Of a DNA stretch of 64,000 nucleotides, positions 1 to 12,719 are shown in pieces. The position numbers and the translations under genes are program-made. Source of the DNA: Anaeramoeba flamelloides (taxonomy: Eukaryota > Metamonada > Anaeramoebidae); assembly GCA_027625915.1 (NCBI GenBank), contig JANTQA010000048.1, positions 5,915,001 through 5,979,000 of the forward strand, given 5' to 3'. Positions within the stretch are counted from its first letter, which is position 1. The number at the start of each line of letters is the position of its first letter. The notes beneath the pieces are model-generated. The model searched no databases and was not told the origin of the DNA. It saw nothing but the letters and a program-made list of their open reading frames with translations.

Positions 1-269
1 TATATAAATCTAGGTTTAAATGTTTTACAATCTCATTAATCTGTGGTGTGTGTAGAAGACCCATTTGAAAGGCTGAAAACTAAAGTAGATCTTGCCATTT
101 TAACAAAAATCCAAGTTTTAGTAAAGTTTACTATTAATTCTAAAAATGTAAATTTTTAAACTTGCTTTAGGTTATAAGAGATAAGGTTTTGAAAAATTCG
201 AATAACATTAATCCTTATTCTAATAAGTAGATTATTGTTATTTTCTTTAGTTATTTCACAAACGATTAA

Positions 270-445
270 AATTAAAAATCTTTTTCACTAATGTTCCCAA
301 TTTAAATTGAAGTCCAACTATTTTTCTCTTTCAAACATTTTTCTCTCAACAGTTACTAGAATTTGAATTTTGTTCCTTAATTTGAGATTTTTATTGTGCC
401 TTATTTTTCTTTCAAAGTTTGTGCCTTAAAAGTAGAATTGACTTT
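270..445. repeat. Decayed copy of the 200-bp foldback element
   Basis: The right half closely matches the right halves of the elements at 25238-25442 and 49373-49570: a stretch reading 'ccttaatttgagattttt' is followed by 'gtttgtgccttaaaagtag'. The left half is badly diverged. Non-coding, most likely a relic MITE. Confidence 0.6.
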
Positions 446-1864
446 AGTTTTTTATGTTGATCATGATTGATTTAATCTTATCATATTTAAAATAAAAAAT
501 AGTTACTTTTGGAAGTTCTAAAGATGAATTATTAAAATACTGGAATCTTTATTATTTCGAATTTCTTTTTTTAGGTCTGGATAAGGAATTAAAAAAAAAA
601 AATATTTCCAGAATTGAAACAATTTTTAAGTGTGATCATTAGTAAAAAAACCAATAATTTCTTTTACAATAAGATTTAGCATAGATTTTTAAGAGTCACA
701 GAAACCAGGAGAACACTGAAGCACTAATAACTGTTAACGTCCAATTACAACACACTTTGATCATAGTCAAATTTATGGTGAGGTTTATCCCTTAAACCAA
801 TAAAATCGTTATTCAGTGCTGAATTTTTTACTCGTTCTAAAATGAAAACTGAATTAAAAATTTGGATACACATTTCTTTGAATTTAGATGGTTGTGATCA
901 GAAAACTCTTTTTTTTTATAAAAAAAAAAATTAAAAAACCTTTTCCTTCAAATAGACTCTTCAACTTTCCGAAAAGGTAATTTTTTAAATACTAAATTAT
1001 TTGTTCAAAGTTTCTTGGTACTTGAATGGATATACGGGTTTATTAGTTCGTTGTTTAAAATTAATGTCATTTGAATAATTATCTAAAAAAATTTTGACCT
1101 TGTTTTCCCTTTTTTCTCAATTTTTTTTTACCACATCCCAAGAAGATAGAAATTAATAATGTTGATTTTTAGATGGACACGTTTCTTATTGGGTGTGTTG
1201 GGATATTTTGGGTTGAATCAAAATTCGAAAAGAAAAGCAGATTGCAAAATGGAAAAAAGTGTTTGGGATTAAATTTGATCTTTTAAAAATTTCAAAGAAA
1301 AGTACAACACAACTAAAAAGAATTGTAATCAGAATTAAATGGCCCTTAAAACAGAACAAATTAGCAAACGCTTGAGTCCCGTCCCACCGTTGTGGAAGTA
1401 CCCATCCTTTCAACTGTTTTTGTTTTTAGAATGTGTGCTGGTAAAAAATGAACAATTGATCATTACTGTATTCATCATGCATTTTTTTTATATAGAAATT
1501 GAAATTGATCGGAGAGGTGGAGAAAACTTGAGTGATAATTCATTGTTGGCTTTTGGTAAAAAAATTATGAAGAAATTTCCCCAAAGACGTTTTCACACAT
1601 CACCAACCGAGTCAATTTTAAAAAACAAGAATAACACATTCGATACAGACCAAAGTGAGCCGAACAATGAAAATTACCTGAGAGAAATAGAAATAAAGTA
1701 CTGCTTTCAAATTATAAATCAAAATTTTACCCAAAGCATCAAAAAGAGTGTCCTGATTATTTGTTTTTGAGATTAAAGTATGGTTCCTTTTGGTTTGTTC
1801 GAATAAGAAATTCCCAAACTGTTTATTCATTTTCTTTTTTCATCCTATTTTCTTCTTTAACAAA
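446..1864. other. 5' flank of the transporter gene
   Basis: AT-rich DNA with no recognised gene. Positions 1339-1770 hold a 143-codon open frame on the + strand with somewhat more even base composition than its surroundings. Its translation resembles nothing I know, and an antisense frame overlaps it, so I do not call it a gene. The 100 bp before the transporter ATG at 1865 are T-rich. I see no canonical promoter motif. Confidence 0.5.
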
Positions 1865-4800
1865 ATGACCGACAGAAGTCTAAGTTCTTCACACACGTCT
1901 GACTATGAACTGGACGGGCCAATTAATGAATCTGTGCCCTTGGTAGATCAGAAAAAGAACCTATTAGTTACAAAAAGCGACATGTATCGCAAAGGAAAGG
2001 CTTCGTTGCCTTCTTCGATTTCAAATATTACAAACACTGTTCTTGGTGCAGGTAAGTTGACTTCTTTGATTTGATCTTCCTTTCCGTTTGTTTAAATCCC
2101 ACTAATGATTTTTTGTCGCCATAGTGCTCTATTGCACACAAAGAAACCTTCAAATTCCATTTTTATCCTAAATTTCTCATTTTGTGTGTTGCGAAAATTT
2201 TTCTTCCAAATTACTCAATCAACAAAACCTTATTCTATTGACATGTTTTGCATCACAAACGGGAATAAATTTTCACTTCATTATGCTTTTGCTTTTCCTT
2301 TTCCTTTTTAAAAGAGAGATCACGAAAACCAAAATCTATTTCTTGAAAAACTCTATTTGTTGAAGGAAAAAAAAAAAAAGAAGAGTACATTTTTTCCCAT
2401 TAATTCTACAAATACCAAACGTTGAAAATTGTCTTTTTGGTTTACTTTCTAAATGTCTCTAGATCTAATATCACTCGTTTTTATTTTTTAAAAAGTGTTA
2501 TTGGTTTTTTCTTCTTTTCCCACAAAACAATATTGACTTTTTTTCTATACATTTTGCTCCTTAAAAATTTGATCTCTTAAAAACTTTTCTGAAATGTTGA
2601 ATTTTAGTCTTACCAATACAAAACCTTTTTTCGATACCAATTGGTTGCTTTAAAAACAAAATGTAAAAAGAGTTTGAATTTCGTAATTCTTTTTAAAGCA
2701 CATTCAATTTTACCATTTTAAGATGCTTTATTACACAGCTGATATTTTGAGAATCTCTTGGAATTTTTTTTGCTTTGTGTTTGTGTTTTTTAAGAAATTA
2801 TTTTTTTTGGTCTTTTTGCTTTTGTAAAAATTTTGAGAAAATACCACCCACAATAAACTCACTTTCTTAGTGTGGGTTTCAAAATTTTGAATATTACCAA
2901 AATCTTTAATTTTTAATTTAACAAATCTAGACTAACACAAACACTTAAGGCTAGGCAGAATTGAAAAAACGACCATGGTCAGCCTAACGATTTTTAAAAT
3001 TTTGGTTTGCTTTCCTCTCTATCCCAAATAAGACTTTTTCACATTTCAAAAAAAAAGAATTTGCAATCTTTCATTTTTCAAATTTTTTCCAAACTAAAAT
3101 AATGTCTTGAATGATTTCCTTTTTGATTTAGCAAAAAAGATCATTTTAGTAATCCTATTTTGGTTCAAACAAGATTGTTTTTGGAATTACTGTGATTTTC
3201 CACTTCATAAATCAAAATGTTTATTCAAAGTTCTCAAATATTTTACAAATTATTGATTGCAAAAACACCACTTTACAAAATCAATTAAAAATGAAACACT
3301 TCTTGGAGAGACATATTGCTCTTTCTAATTGAACTTTGAGATCAAATTTTAATACTTTCAATTTCATTTTCAAAGGAACGAAAAGAAGGTTTTAATCCGA
3401 TTGATTGATTCAAAAAAGTGCATACTTGATTTTTGAGAAAGCGTTATCCAAACTGCTTCAAACGAGTGGGTTGGACAATTTGAATTCACACTGACAAAAA
3501 ATTTTAGTTTACACTTTTTCAAAACAGCTCGAGTAACTTTTGGGATTTTTATTTGGGTCCAAAATGTACAAATTTGTGAAAGTTTGCATGAAACTTTTTG
3601 AAAAATTTTTCCCAAACTTCCAAACCAACTATGAAAATAAACTTGACTAATTACGATTTTGATTATTTTTTAATGGTTGCTTTTTTTTCTGGAGGATATT
3701 TTGTGAAAAAAAAAAAAAATTGATTAAATGTCTTTACTGTTTTTTTTTTCCTCTCATGTTAAAATCGGTAATGTGGACTGTCAACTGAAATTTGAATTTA
3801 AACATTGAGAACAACTCTTCCTAGATCAATAATTCTGTGGTAAAAGGTCTTTTTTTATTTTTTTTTTTGGGATTTTTTCAAATTTTAATTTGATGTATTT
3901 TTTTTTCACAAAAGGTGAAAAAATAAAATTTATCCTCTAAATAGTTACAGAATCCAAAAAAAGAGTAAATTTTTGGGATTTAAAAGAGAAGAAGACACTT
4001 ACTTTTACAATTTAATCTCCTTGGTAGTTCTTTTGTTTTAATTTTTTTTTAGTTCACAAAAGAGTTTTTTTATTAGCCAAAAAATTAGTTTTTAAAGCCC
4101 TTCTATGAGTATTTCCAAAAGTAGATCCATACCTTTTTTCATTTTTTTTCATTTATCCAAAAAAAATTTTTTGTTATTTTTATTTTTCTTTGTTATTTTG
4201 CTTGAAAGTAAAAAATGATACCTATAAACGGTTCAAAAAACAAAAAATACTGGTATTTTTGTTTTAAAAAAAGCACAGATAAAATGTTTTATAAGTGGTC
4301 TTAAAACGAATAGACCATGAGTTTAAATAATTTTGGAGAACATTTACAAAACTTTTGTCTGTGCTTTTTTTAAAAAATACCAAAAAATAGAAAAAAATCT
4401 CCTTTTTTCTTTTTGAAGGAGAAACCAAAAAAAATAAAAACTATTTCAATCAACTATTTTCATGATCAAAATTTCCAGCCAAATTTGTGAATTCGTTTTC
4501 TTCGATCCAGTCCACGTCCAGTTTACAAAACCAATTCCCCTTCTCTTTCTTGTTAATATATATTTCCCTTTTCCGTGTCTGTATATTTCTATTTCTCTTT
4601 TTTTTTCATCCAATTTCTATTTCTCCTTTTCTTTCATCCACATTTCGCAATTCTTTTTTAGAACAAAAAACGAATATTTCAGTCGTTGGTTTTTGTTTTT
4701 TTCTTTTTTAGATTTTACAAAAAACCCAAAAAAAATCAAAAAAATAGTTTTTCTTCAATTAGCTCCAAATTGTTTACCAAACTTCCTTTTCTTTCTTTTT

Positions 4801-7800
4801 CGGTTTGTTCAAGCAGTCAAGCAAATTTTAAGAAATCGAAATATTATTTCTCTCTTTTTTTGTGTGTTTTTTCTTCGAGTTTGAGAACGATCTTTAATTT
4901 CGTTCCATGCCAAAATTTTAATTCCCCTTCTTGGTACCTTTTAATAACTTTTGGTGAACAAGTCTACTTTCTTTTTGTTTTATCAATTTTTCTTGCATTT
5001 TAAATTTTTCGATCCAGTTCTTATGTTCTAAATGTAGAAGTTCTTTAAACACCAAATCTTGCGTTTTGTTGGATTTAAAAAAGATTTTTTCTTTGAATTT
5101 AAACTTTCCAACGAAAGGAAAAAACAGAACAAATTTTAAAAATAAAAAAAAAAAATAAAATAAAAAACTTTGAAATGCAAGAAAATTTTGACAAAGTGAG
5201 TGAAAAGAAAAATTGAACCCAATTTCATTACCAAGCTTTCCTTTCGATTATTATTTGTTCAAAAGATAATCTTGAAAAATTTTTGAGGAGACTTAATTTT
5301 TTTGATTTTGTCTCACCATTCTCAGCTTGATCGAAAAAAAAAAAAACAAACAATGAGGTAAACTTTTCCAAATTACTTCTAAATACTAAAACTCACAACC
5401 AAAACCTTTTCTTTTATTTTCGACTCCTCAATCAAAAAAAAATTAAAAACACAAAGAAACAAATTTTAGAGTAAAAAGACAATAAATGTTTTTTGGTAGA
5501 TCCACTGTCGACTTTTATACTCATAGAAGGGCTTTAAGAATTTAAAATTCTATATTTCCACAAAAATGAGAAAAAATTGAAAAGGAATGGTATATTTTTT
5601 TAAATCACTCTTCAATTAAGATTAATTCATCAATTGTAAAACAAAATTTTTTTATAATATTTGCAAAACTGAAAATTTTTTAAAAAGTAGTGGTAAAAAT
5701 GTCTCAAATAAAACCACCACCGGTTCAAAATTTAACTGAATTTATCTTTTTTTGAGTCTTTCTTTTTCTTGAGAATGCAAAAAAAAAACAATTTTTAACT
5801 TTTTACATTATTTTTTCATTAAGAATTTCAAAGACTCAATATTAATTCTAAGAGTGATAATATTGTCTAAAATGCTATTAATTAATTGTGTTTTATCTTA
5901 TTTAAAACCTCTGTTTTAATAAAATCTAAAAACGTGAAAAAATACATATTAAGAAATTTTCCTTGCCATAAATTCGTCTATTAATCAAAGTATGTTGTAA
6001 TTGGGAGTAAATCGTATTAGTGCACCATTACTCAAATAGATCTGAAAAATCTATTATAAATCTTATTTTACAATAAATTATTATCTTTTTTACGAATGAT
6101 CACTATTAAAAATTTTCATTTTTGAAATTATTTTTAAAAGTCCTTTTCCAAATCTAAAAATAGAAACTCAAAACAGTAGTATTCCAGTATTTAATAATTC
6201 ATATTTAGAACTTCCAAAAGTAACTATTTTTTAAATTTTTGAATTTCAAGATTAACTCAATAATTATAAAGATAAAAACCCAAAGACTGATTATTTTTGT
6301 TTTCTTTTCTTAATGCTAATTGTAACATCAATATATTTCCAAGATTTCAGAAATAATTGGTCAAAAGAATCTATTTGTTAATTTTTTAATTATTTAAAAA
6401 AAATGTATTTTCTTGATGCTAATTCATATTTGAAGCTGAATTTAAGAAAGATATTTTTCCAACCTTGGAGTCTGATTATTGAGGACTCAACCTTTAAATT
6501 TGTGTCCAATTCATATTTTTTTTTGAAATTGTTGGGTTTTTAATACAAAAACAAGGATCTTTTTTGATCTCAAGAGATCTTCATATTACTACTTTACTAA
6601 TTGAATTTTTAGAGATATTTGAATCAATGTAAGCACTAATGTGATTTGCTTTTGATTTCAACAAACTTTAATTATAGACTTCTCCTTGGTAGACGCCAAT
6701 ACCTTAAAAAGAAAAATTGATAACTGTTGTGTAAAAAAAAAGTGAAGAAAGAATAAAAAAAACTCGAGAAATTTTTTTTATAAAATGTAAAAATTTAATT
6801 GTCGAAATTTGGTAAAAACAAATGATACGATTTTTTTTTTCTTTCTTCACTTTTTTTTTTGACAAATTTCTTTTAATGTGTACTTGACTTTCAAATCCAA
6901 GAGTCAACTTTTCAAACATTTCAGATAAAACACAAAAACATTTTTTCCTTATCTACCTAGGACTTAAAAACAACATAACTATTAGACATAGAAATGTAAT
7001 TTGTAAAAATAAGAAAATACCATTAAACTCAAAATAATGTAAAAAATCTTTTGAGTTCAATTTCCCCTATTATTAAAATACACTTAATTTTCAAAACATT
7101 TCATCTCAATGGATATTTCGAATTTTTACTAATTGTACAATGTTTCTTTGTATTCAACCAAATAAAATTCTTTCTTCACCTTAATTTTTGGCAATTAAAA
7201 AAATTAAAAATATCGAAATTGAAACCAAAAACATTTAGATATTCTTTTTGATCAAAGCTGATTTAACAGATTGAAAAAATGGAAATTGAACTCAAAAGAT
7301 TTTTTACATTTTTTCGAATTCCTCAGTCTTATTTACTGACAGTAGTTGGTAAAACTTTGAGAATCCAGTCCCTCAAAATTTCATTTGGATTTTTTTCTGA
7401 TCTGAATATTCCGGTTGTGAAAAAAAGGTTCAACAATGTTTTTAATTGGAAACATTAAGAGAATCGCATAAACCAATTAAAAAAAGAAACTAATTATCTT
7501 CAAAGTGTGAATCATAATACTGTTATTTACATAATCAACAAAAACAATTAAAACTTCAATTCAAAAATTTTAACACACCAAAAAAAGTAATTTCTGAAAA
7601 AAAAAAATCTTATGAAATAAATTCTATGGAGAATACAAATTAAGAACCACTAACTAATTGAAATATTAACAATTATTTATAATTTTCAAGACCCACAAAA
7701 CAGTACAAAATAAATAATTATCAACCAAAATAAAATAAAAAAAAAAGGACATTTTTTTTCTTTGATAATAATGATTTCAACAAGCAAAATCTTTGAGCTT

Positions 7801-9068
7801 TTTCAAAAAAAATAATTTTCAAATAAATCCTATCCACTTATCAATTAATCTCCGGGAAGGAAAGCAATATTATTCAATACTTAAAAAACAACTTTCTTCA
7901 TTAATCATTCATTTTTTTTAATCTAAAAATATTTATAGGTATCTTGTCTTTACCATACGTATTGCAGAACATGGGCTGGGCATTGGGTTTCATTTTAATG
8001 GGTTTCATTGCATTAATTTCTATAGTTACGCTTAAGATGCTTGGCATTGCATGTAAAACATTCCAGGTACCCTCATATCCAAAATTGATGAGAGTAGTGG
8101 GCGGGAAGAAATTAGAATTTGCAACAAAATTGCTCTTGTTATTGACTGTGCTTTCAGCTGTAGCTTCTTATATAATCTTGATCGGGGATTGCTTTCCAAA
8201 GGTAATTCAATATGCAGCAGGAAAGAATGAGGGGTACTTTTGGACAGGAAGAAATTTTATAACAGTTGTGGTGATTTTATGCGTTGCATTCCCCGTGTCA
8301 ATGCTTCCCAAAATGGATTACCTTCGTTACACATCATATTTTTCAATTTTTTCGAGTTGTTATGTCGTTTTTCTGACTGTTTTCAAATATGCCTATTCCT
8401 CATCTCCTCGCACCTCGGATAGTACCCATGCCTTTGCGAGCAATTGGAAGGATATATTGAAAACACTACCAAACATCATTTTTGCCTATGGCGCACAAAT
8501 CGTTTTACCATCCGTCACATGGGAATTGAAAAACCCAACGAAGAAACGGGTGCTCGGAGTTGGTATATCTTGTGTCTCGATCAGCTCAGCGTTATACGCC
8601 TGTTCATCATTGTTTGGATATTTGAAATTCGGCGCCGGGACCAAAGGTGACATTTTAAATAATTACCCAGTGGACGATACAGCAACTATCGTTGGTAGAA
8701 TGATGATCGGCTTTGTCGGTTTATTTTCTTACCCCGTTGTATTTTTTGTTGGCAGAGAATCCTTTAAAGAATTATTTTTCACAGGTAAGTCCTTTAATTG
8801 GCTATCACATACTCTCATCACATTTATTGGTTGTGTATTTTGCACAATTATCGCCCTAACTATACCTCAAATCCAACTTGTTACAGCCTTTTGTGGTGGC
8901 GCATTTTGTTCCATAATTAATTTCGCTTTCCCAGCACTTGCATATCTGCATACCATACCGAAAGACAAGAGTTGGGTACATAAAATATTTCCTTATGTGA
9001 TCTTTGTTTTTGGTCTTATTTCTTGCGTAGGTACTTCAATAATTATTGTTTGGCAAGCTGTTGCTTAA
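1865..9068 (+). CDS. Amino acid transporter, AAAP/SLC38 (AVT-like) family, two exons
   Basis: Exon 1 is 1865-2051 and exon 2 is 7939-9068, joined across a GTAAGT...TATAG intron in phase 1 to give 438 residues and a TAA stop. The junction restores the family's first-helix motif: exon 1 ends SNITNTVLGA, a split Gly codon follows, and exon 2 continues ILSLPYVLQNMGWALG. About 11 hydrophobic helices follow a hydrophilic N-tail of roughly 48 residues. PVSMLPKMDYLRYTS matches the conserved loop of vacuolar AVT and SLC38 transporters, and the length is normal for the family (430-500). Members are proton- or sodium-coupled neutral amino acid carriers of the plasma membrane or acidic vacuoles; substrate and location here are not shown. 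The ATG at 1865 is chosen because the in-frame upstream extension is poly-Phe translated from T-rich DNA. Confidence 0.93.
4092..5537. mobile_element. TTAA-flanked TIR element, piggyBac-like, non-autonomous
   Basis: A perfect inverted pair, TTAAAGCCCTTCTATGAGTA at 4092-4111 and its reverse complement at 5518-5537, bounds 1,446 bp. The outermost four bases on each side are TTAA, the target duplication typical of piggyBac elements, leaving 16-bp inverted ends that start AGCCC. The inside is pyrimidine-rich with no recognisable transposase, so it would depend on an enzyme from elsewhere. The related R1 copy near 40.8 kb lacks this insertion, which supports the borders. The piggyBac assignment rests on TTAA and end style only. 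Confidence 0.72.
4252..4381. repeat. Small foldback repeat inside the TTAA element
   Basis: About 30 bp at 4252-4284 (ggtatttttg...aagcacagat) reappears inverted at 4353-4381 (gtctgtgc...aaaatacc) around a 70-bp loop. It is either a nested mini-element or a structural part of the host element. Non-coding. Confidence 0.6.
7037..7309. mobile_element. 273-bp MITE with perfect 29-bp terminal inverted repeats
   Basis: The 29 bases at 7037-7065 (starting ATGTAAAAAATCTTTTGAG) are the exact reverse complement of 7281-7309. Arms this perfect in AT-rich DNA cannot be chance. The interior has no coding capacity. Target duplications cannot be defined because the flanks are A/T runs. Perfect arms suggest recent insertion or strong selection on the ends. 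Confidence 0.8.
7548..7740 (+). repeat. 190-bp dispersed repeat, copy 1
   Basis: Matches 11080-11275 in direct orientation, with shared text such as 'ttaacacaccaaaa', 'actaattgaaat', 'cacaaaaca' and 'aaataaataattatcaa'. A shorter piece (attagaaccaattcactaattg) lies near 10760. Non-coding. Confidence 0.65.
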
Positions 9069-11079
9069 AAAAACTAATTTTGTTATTATCTGAAAATTAA
9101 TAATTAAAACTATTAATTTTTAGAATATTTTATTGTTTAATAATATTCCATTAATAATTATTATTACTATCAAAAACATTAACATTTAAAAAAAAAGTTT
9201 TTTTTAAGTGTCAAAATTTTTATTTTTTTTTTTTAATACAATTTTCAGAAAAAATAATAAAATTAAATAAAATTTAAAGCTATTTTTAAAAAATTTTGAT
9301 TCACTTTATAATGTTAATGGAAGTTTTTTTTGAGGGTTTGTCATATTATTCTTTTCAAAAAAATATTTTGAATTTTTTGATATCAGAATGGATCGACCTC
9401 GATTTTTTTGTCAATTCTTTAATAATGAAACAATTTTGATAAAATTCTATATTTGATTTTTTTATTCCAAATACTACTAGAATTATAAGAAGAAAACTGC
9501 CTGATCTATCAGTTCTTCAAAATATTAAATAAAGGGGTTTTATTGTAAAAATAATACAAAGACACCAATCTCAAAAAACATCCAATAATAAGTATTATTA
9601 GATATCTGAAATAATTCTTTTTTTATTTACAAAGTTAATTTAATCAAATTAGAAATTATTTAGAGTATTTTATTTAATTCCAATTTCAATTTTAAAATTT
9701 ATTTGTCAAATTAAAAACTTTTTAAAAATCAAAAGTAATTTTTGACAAATAAAAAAATCCAAAAGAAAATAAATTTTCAAAGAGAGACAATAAAAATAAT
9801 TTCCATGGATCATAATCAACAACAACTATAACAACACACCTCTTTAAATATTTTTTTAGTTTTGGATTATTTTTAAGATAAGAAGAATTATTATCTAACA
9901 AAGAAACACTAAAAATAGAAAATCGCAGAACAACTTTATTTGGTTAAAAAAATCTTTCCATACTTTAATGATCAGAACTTTAAGTAGAATAAACTCACCC
10001 AACCATTCTTTTATTTATAAAAATAACAAATCAATTCCAAATTGTGGAACAATAAACAACAAATTTTTAATTGGGGTCGTAACTATCATTTTTTCTAATT
10101 AGGAAAGTTTTGTTTTGAATTTTTTTTTTTCATTTTTCTTGTTTTTCTTTATCTTTTTCTTTTTGTTTTTCTCTTTTTTTAATTTTCTTATTTTTTTTGG
10201 TTTTTTCTTTTTTTTTTAAAAATTTTTTTTTTTTTTTTTTTGTGATACTTTTTTTTTGTGAAAGATCAAGCAAAAGTAAAAAAATCTATGAAAAGATAAA
10301 AAAACATTCGAAAATTGAGACTTTGTAATGCCATTTAAAATCGATTTAATTATCACTAAAAAATCTTTGTGCTAACTTTTTTCAGTGAAAGTTTCAGTAA
10401 TAAAAAATTGGTAATGCTAATTTCAAAAAAAGTTATTCACTTTTTTTTAGTTTTTGGTTTTATTTTTTTTAATTTTTAAAATATCATTTTTTGATTTATT
10501 TAGTTGATTGAAAAGTGAATTATTCACCAGATTTCATTATTAGCCGTTCTTGAATACTCGTGGGGTTTTTTTTATTATTATTTAAATTTATTATTTCGGC
10601 TGAGTCAGGATTTTTGAAAATTGGCTTAGAATCTTTGATTTTTTTATTTTTAATTATCCTTTATTAGTCTAAATAACCAAAAAAAATTTCTAAAGTTCTA
10701 TAAAAATAACCATTTCAAAAAGTGTGAAAATAATTTATTTTTTAATCTTTTCTAGAAGAAATAACAAATTAGAACCAATTCACTAATTGAAATAAAATTT
10801 GATATATTTTATTTTTTGTTGCACTTATTCAAAAATCAGAGAAACACTGTTTTTTTTTTTGGTATTAAATATTTTTTTTTTATTTATATGTGATATTTTT
10901 TTTTTTTTTTTTTTAAATTTAGGGATCTCTATTTCACTTTTTTTTTAAAAAAACAACTAACAAATAAGATAAGTATTTTTATTAATAGTATAAAACTAAA
11001 CAAGTGTAAAATACCACTATTAACTTCTTTTAGATAGGATTATAAAGACTTTATGTCTTAAAGGTGATACCAATTACAA

Positions 11080-11275
11080 TAATATTAAATTAAACCCCAA
11101 TTCAAAATTTTTAACACACCAAAATTCAATTTGTGAAAAAAAAAAACTTATTTAATCAATTAAAGAAGAAATACCAAATTAGAACCATTCACTAATTGAA
11201 ATGTTAACATTTGTTTATAAAGTACAATACTCACAAAACAATAAATAAATAATTATCAATACAAATAAATCTAGG
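11080..11275 (+). repeat. 190-bp dispersed repeat, copy 2
   Basis: Direct copy of 7548-7740. It is immediately followed by the inverted copy of repeat R2, so the two may belong to one larger composite unit. Confidence 0.65.
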
Positions 11276-11277
11276 GT

Positions 11278-11625
11278 GTGTTAAAAATTTTGGAGAGAGC
11301 AAAACAAAAAAATACATTAGTAAATTTGTTGCAATTCTATTAGGAATATTGATCGATCAAATGTTTAGATACTACCAACTAATTTTATTTGAGTTCTTCC
11401 ATTTATACAATTCGACTTTAACATAATATCGATGGTTGAAAAAAATTTTTGATCCAACGAAACAAATTACGTAATTCAAACAATGAAATGAAAACAAAAA
11501 CTAAAAGATGAAAAAATGATTTTCATAACTTACAAAAATCAAAATTTTCTCAAATTTGAATGAAATTGTATTATGTGATTGTCTGGAACGTTTTAGCTGT
11601 GTGGAAAATTTTGAATTTTAGTTTA
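11278..11625 (-). repeat. Dispersed repeat R2, inverted copy
   Basis: Read on the minus strand it parallels 30325-30665 almost throughout, for example 'aatacaatttcattca', 'gaaaatcattttttcatctt', 'agaactcaaataaaattagtt' and 'gatcgatcaat'. More distant relatives are at 18570-19115 and 48100-48650. No coding frame is conserved, and the transposition type is unknown. Confidence 0.7.
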
Positions 11626-12719
11626 TATAGATTATTAAAGGTTAAGTATCGACACAACTTTATATATTAATGGTACTTAAGTTTCAATTTTCGAAATTGA
11701 TAATTCACAAAATTTGAACAAAGTTTCATAAATAAAACAATACAAATTAAGGAAATTTCTGGGGATTTTTTTTTTCAGCATTATAAGTTTTTTGAATACA
11801 TTGTTTGTATACATTATTTTAATATTTTTTGGGGTTAAATTTCCTTCAAACTTTATGTCTGAAAGGATATACTAACTATACATGCTTTTGAAAAAGTTCA
11901 AAAAACTATATAAAACTAGTTTCAGAATTAGACAATGTAAAATATAAAAATAAACTTTGAAAAAAAAATCAACAATTACTTCATTAATAGAATTTTAATA
12001 GGGTGCCCAAATCAAAATATGAACGTTAGATTTTCAATTTGAAAAAAATTCATTTTTTTTTTTAATAGGCTAGTAAAATAAAATTTTATTCATAATATAG
12101 GCTAAATGGATAATTATTTTATAATTAACAATCTATTTATTGATGTATTGTAGAATTTAATAACAAGGCATTACTAAATTTTAAAATTTGTATTTTTTTT
12201 TACAAATTTTCTATCTTTCAGCAAAAATATTCCAACTTTTCGTAAATAGAATTTGATATTGAAAAGTAAGACAATAAAATTTTACTTTTTACATACGTAT
12301 ATACAAATTCTTTTAAACATCCAAATATTTTACTTTACGCTATTTAATATACTTAAAATTAATTATGATTTAACTGGTAACACTACTAAAAAAAATATAA
12401 AAAAAAATAATTTTAAATTTGTCTTGTTTTGGTCCTGTTTCATTTAAAGTTTTTGAAAAATTAATTGAATTTTTCCTTGGATTACTAAAAAATCCCAAAA
12501 TTTATACTTTTCTTAACCTTAATTTTATTAACAATCTTTTAAATCGTTTTTTTTTTTTTCTTTTTTTTTTTTCATTAATTTGTTGAATTGAATCTCCACA
12601 AAGTCTAAAATACAAACAGTGCTTAAAATAATAATAAAGAGTTAGAAGTGTCTTTTCATTTTAAGGACTGTGAAAAAATATTATCAAATAAAATTAAAAA
12701 TTTGTTAATTGTCCACTTA

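Larger units (their letters stand above)
3640..5950. repeat. Dispersed repeat R1, copy I (interrupted)
   Basis: Matches 39730-41300 in the same orientation on both sides of two different insertions. Shared landmarks include 'aaagagtaaatttttgg', 'ttacaatttaat', 'agttctttt' and, past the insertion, 'ctcttcaattaaga' and 'gaatttatctttttttgag'-like text. This copy is interrupted by the 4092-5537 element. Extreme A/T content makes the outer borders approximate. Confidence 0.7.
2052..7938 (+). other. 5,887-bp intron of the transporter gene
   Basis: Begins GTAAGT and ends TTTATAG. It contains a copy of the R1 repeat (about 3640-5950), a TTAA-flanked TIR element inside that copy (4092-5537), a perfect-TIR MITE (7037-7309) and one copy of a 190-bp repeat (7548-7740). 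No exon was recognised inside it. Open frames here are low-complexity Phe/Ser/Lys strings. Confidence 0.85.

Noticed and set aside
1339-1770. 143-codon + frame upstream of the transporter
   Set aside because: No family resemblance, overlapped by an antisense frame, and no splice or start signal linking it to a gene.
4462-5003. Three overlapping Phe/Ser/Leu-rich + frames
   Set aside because: Translated pyrimidine-rich interior of the TTAA element; low complexity in every frame.
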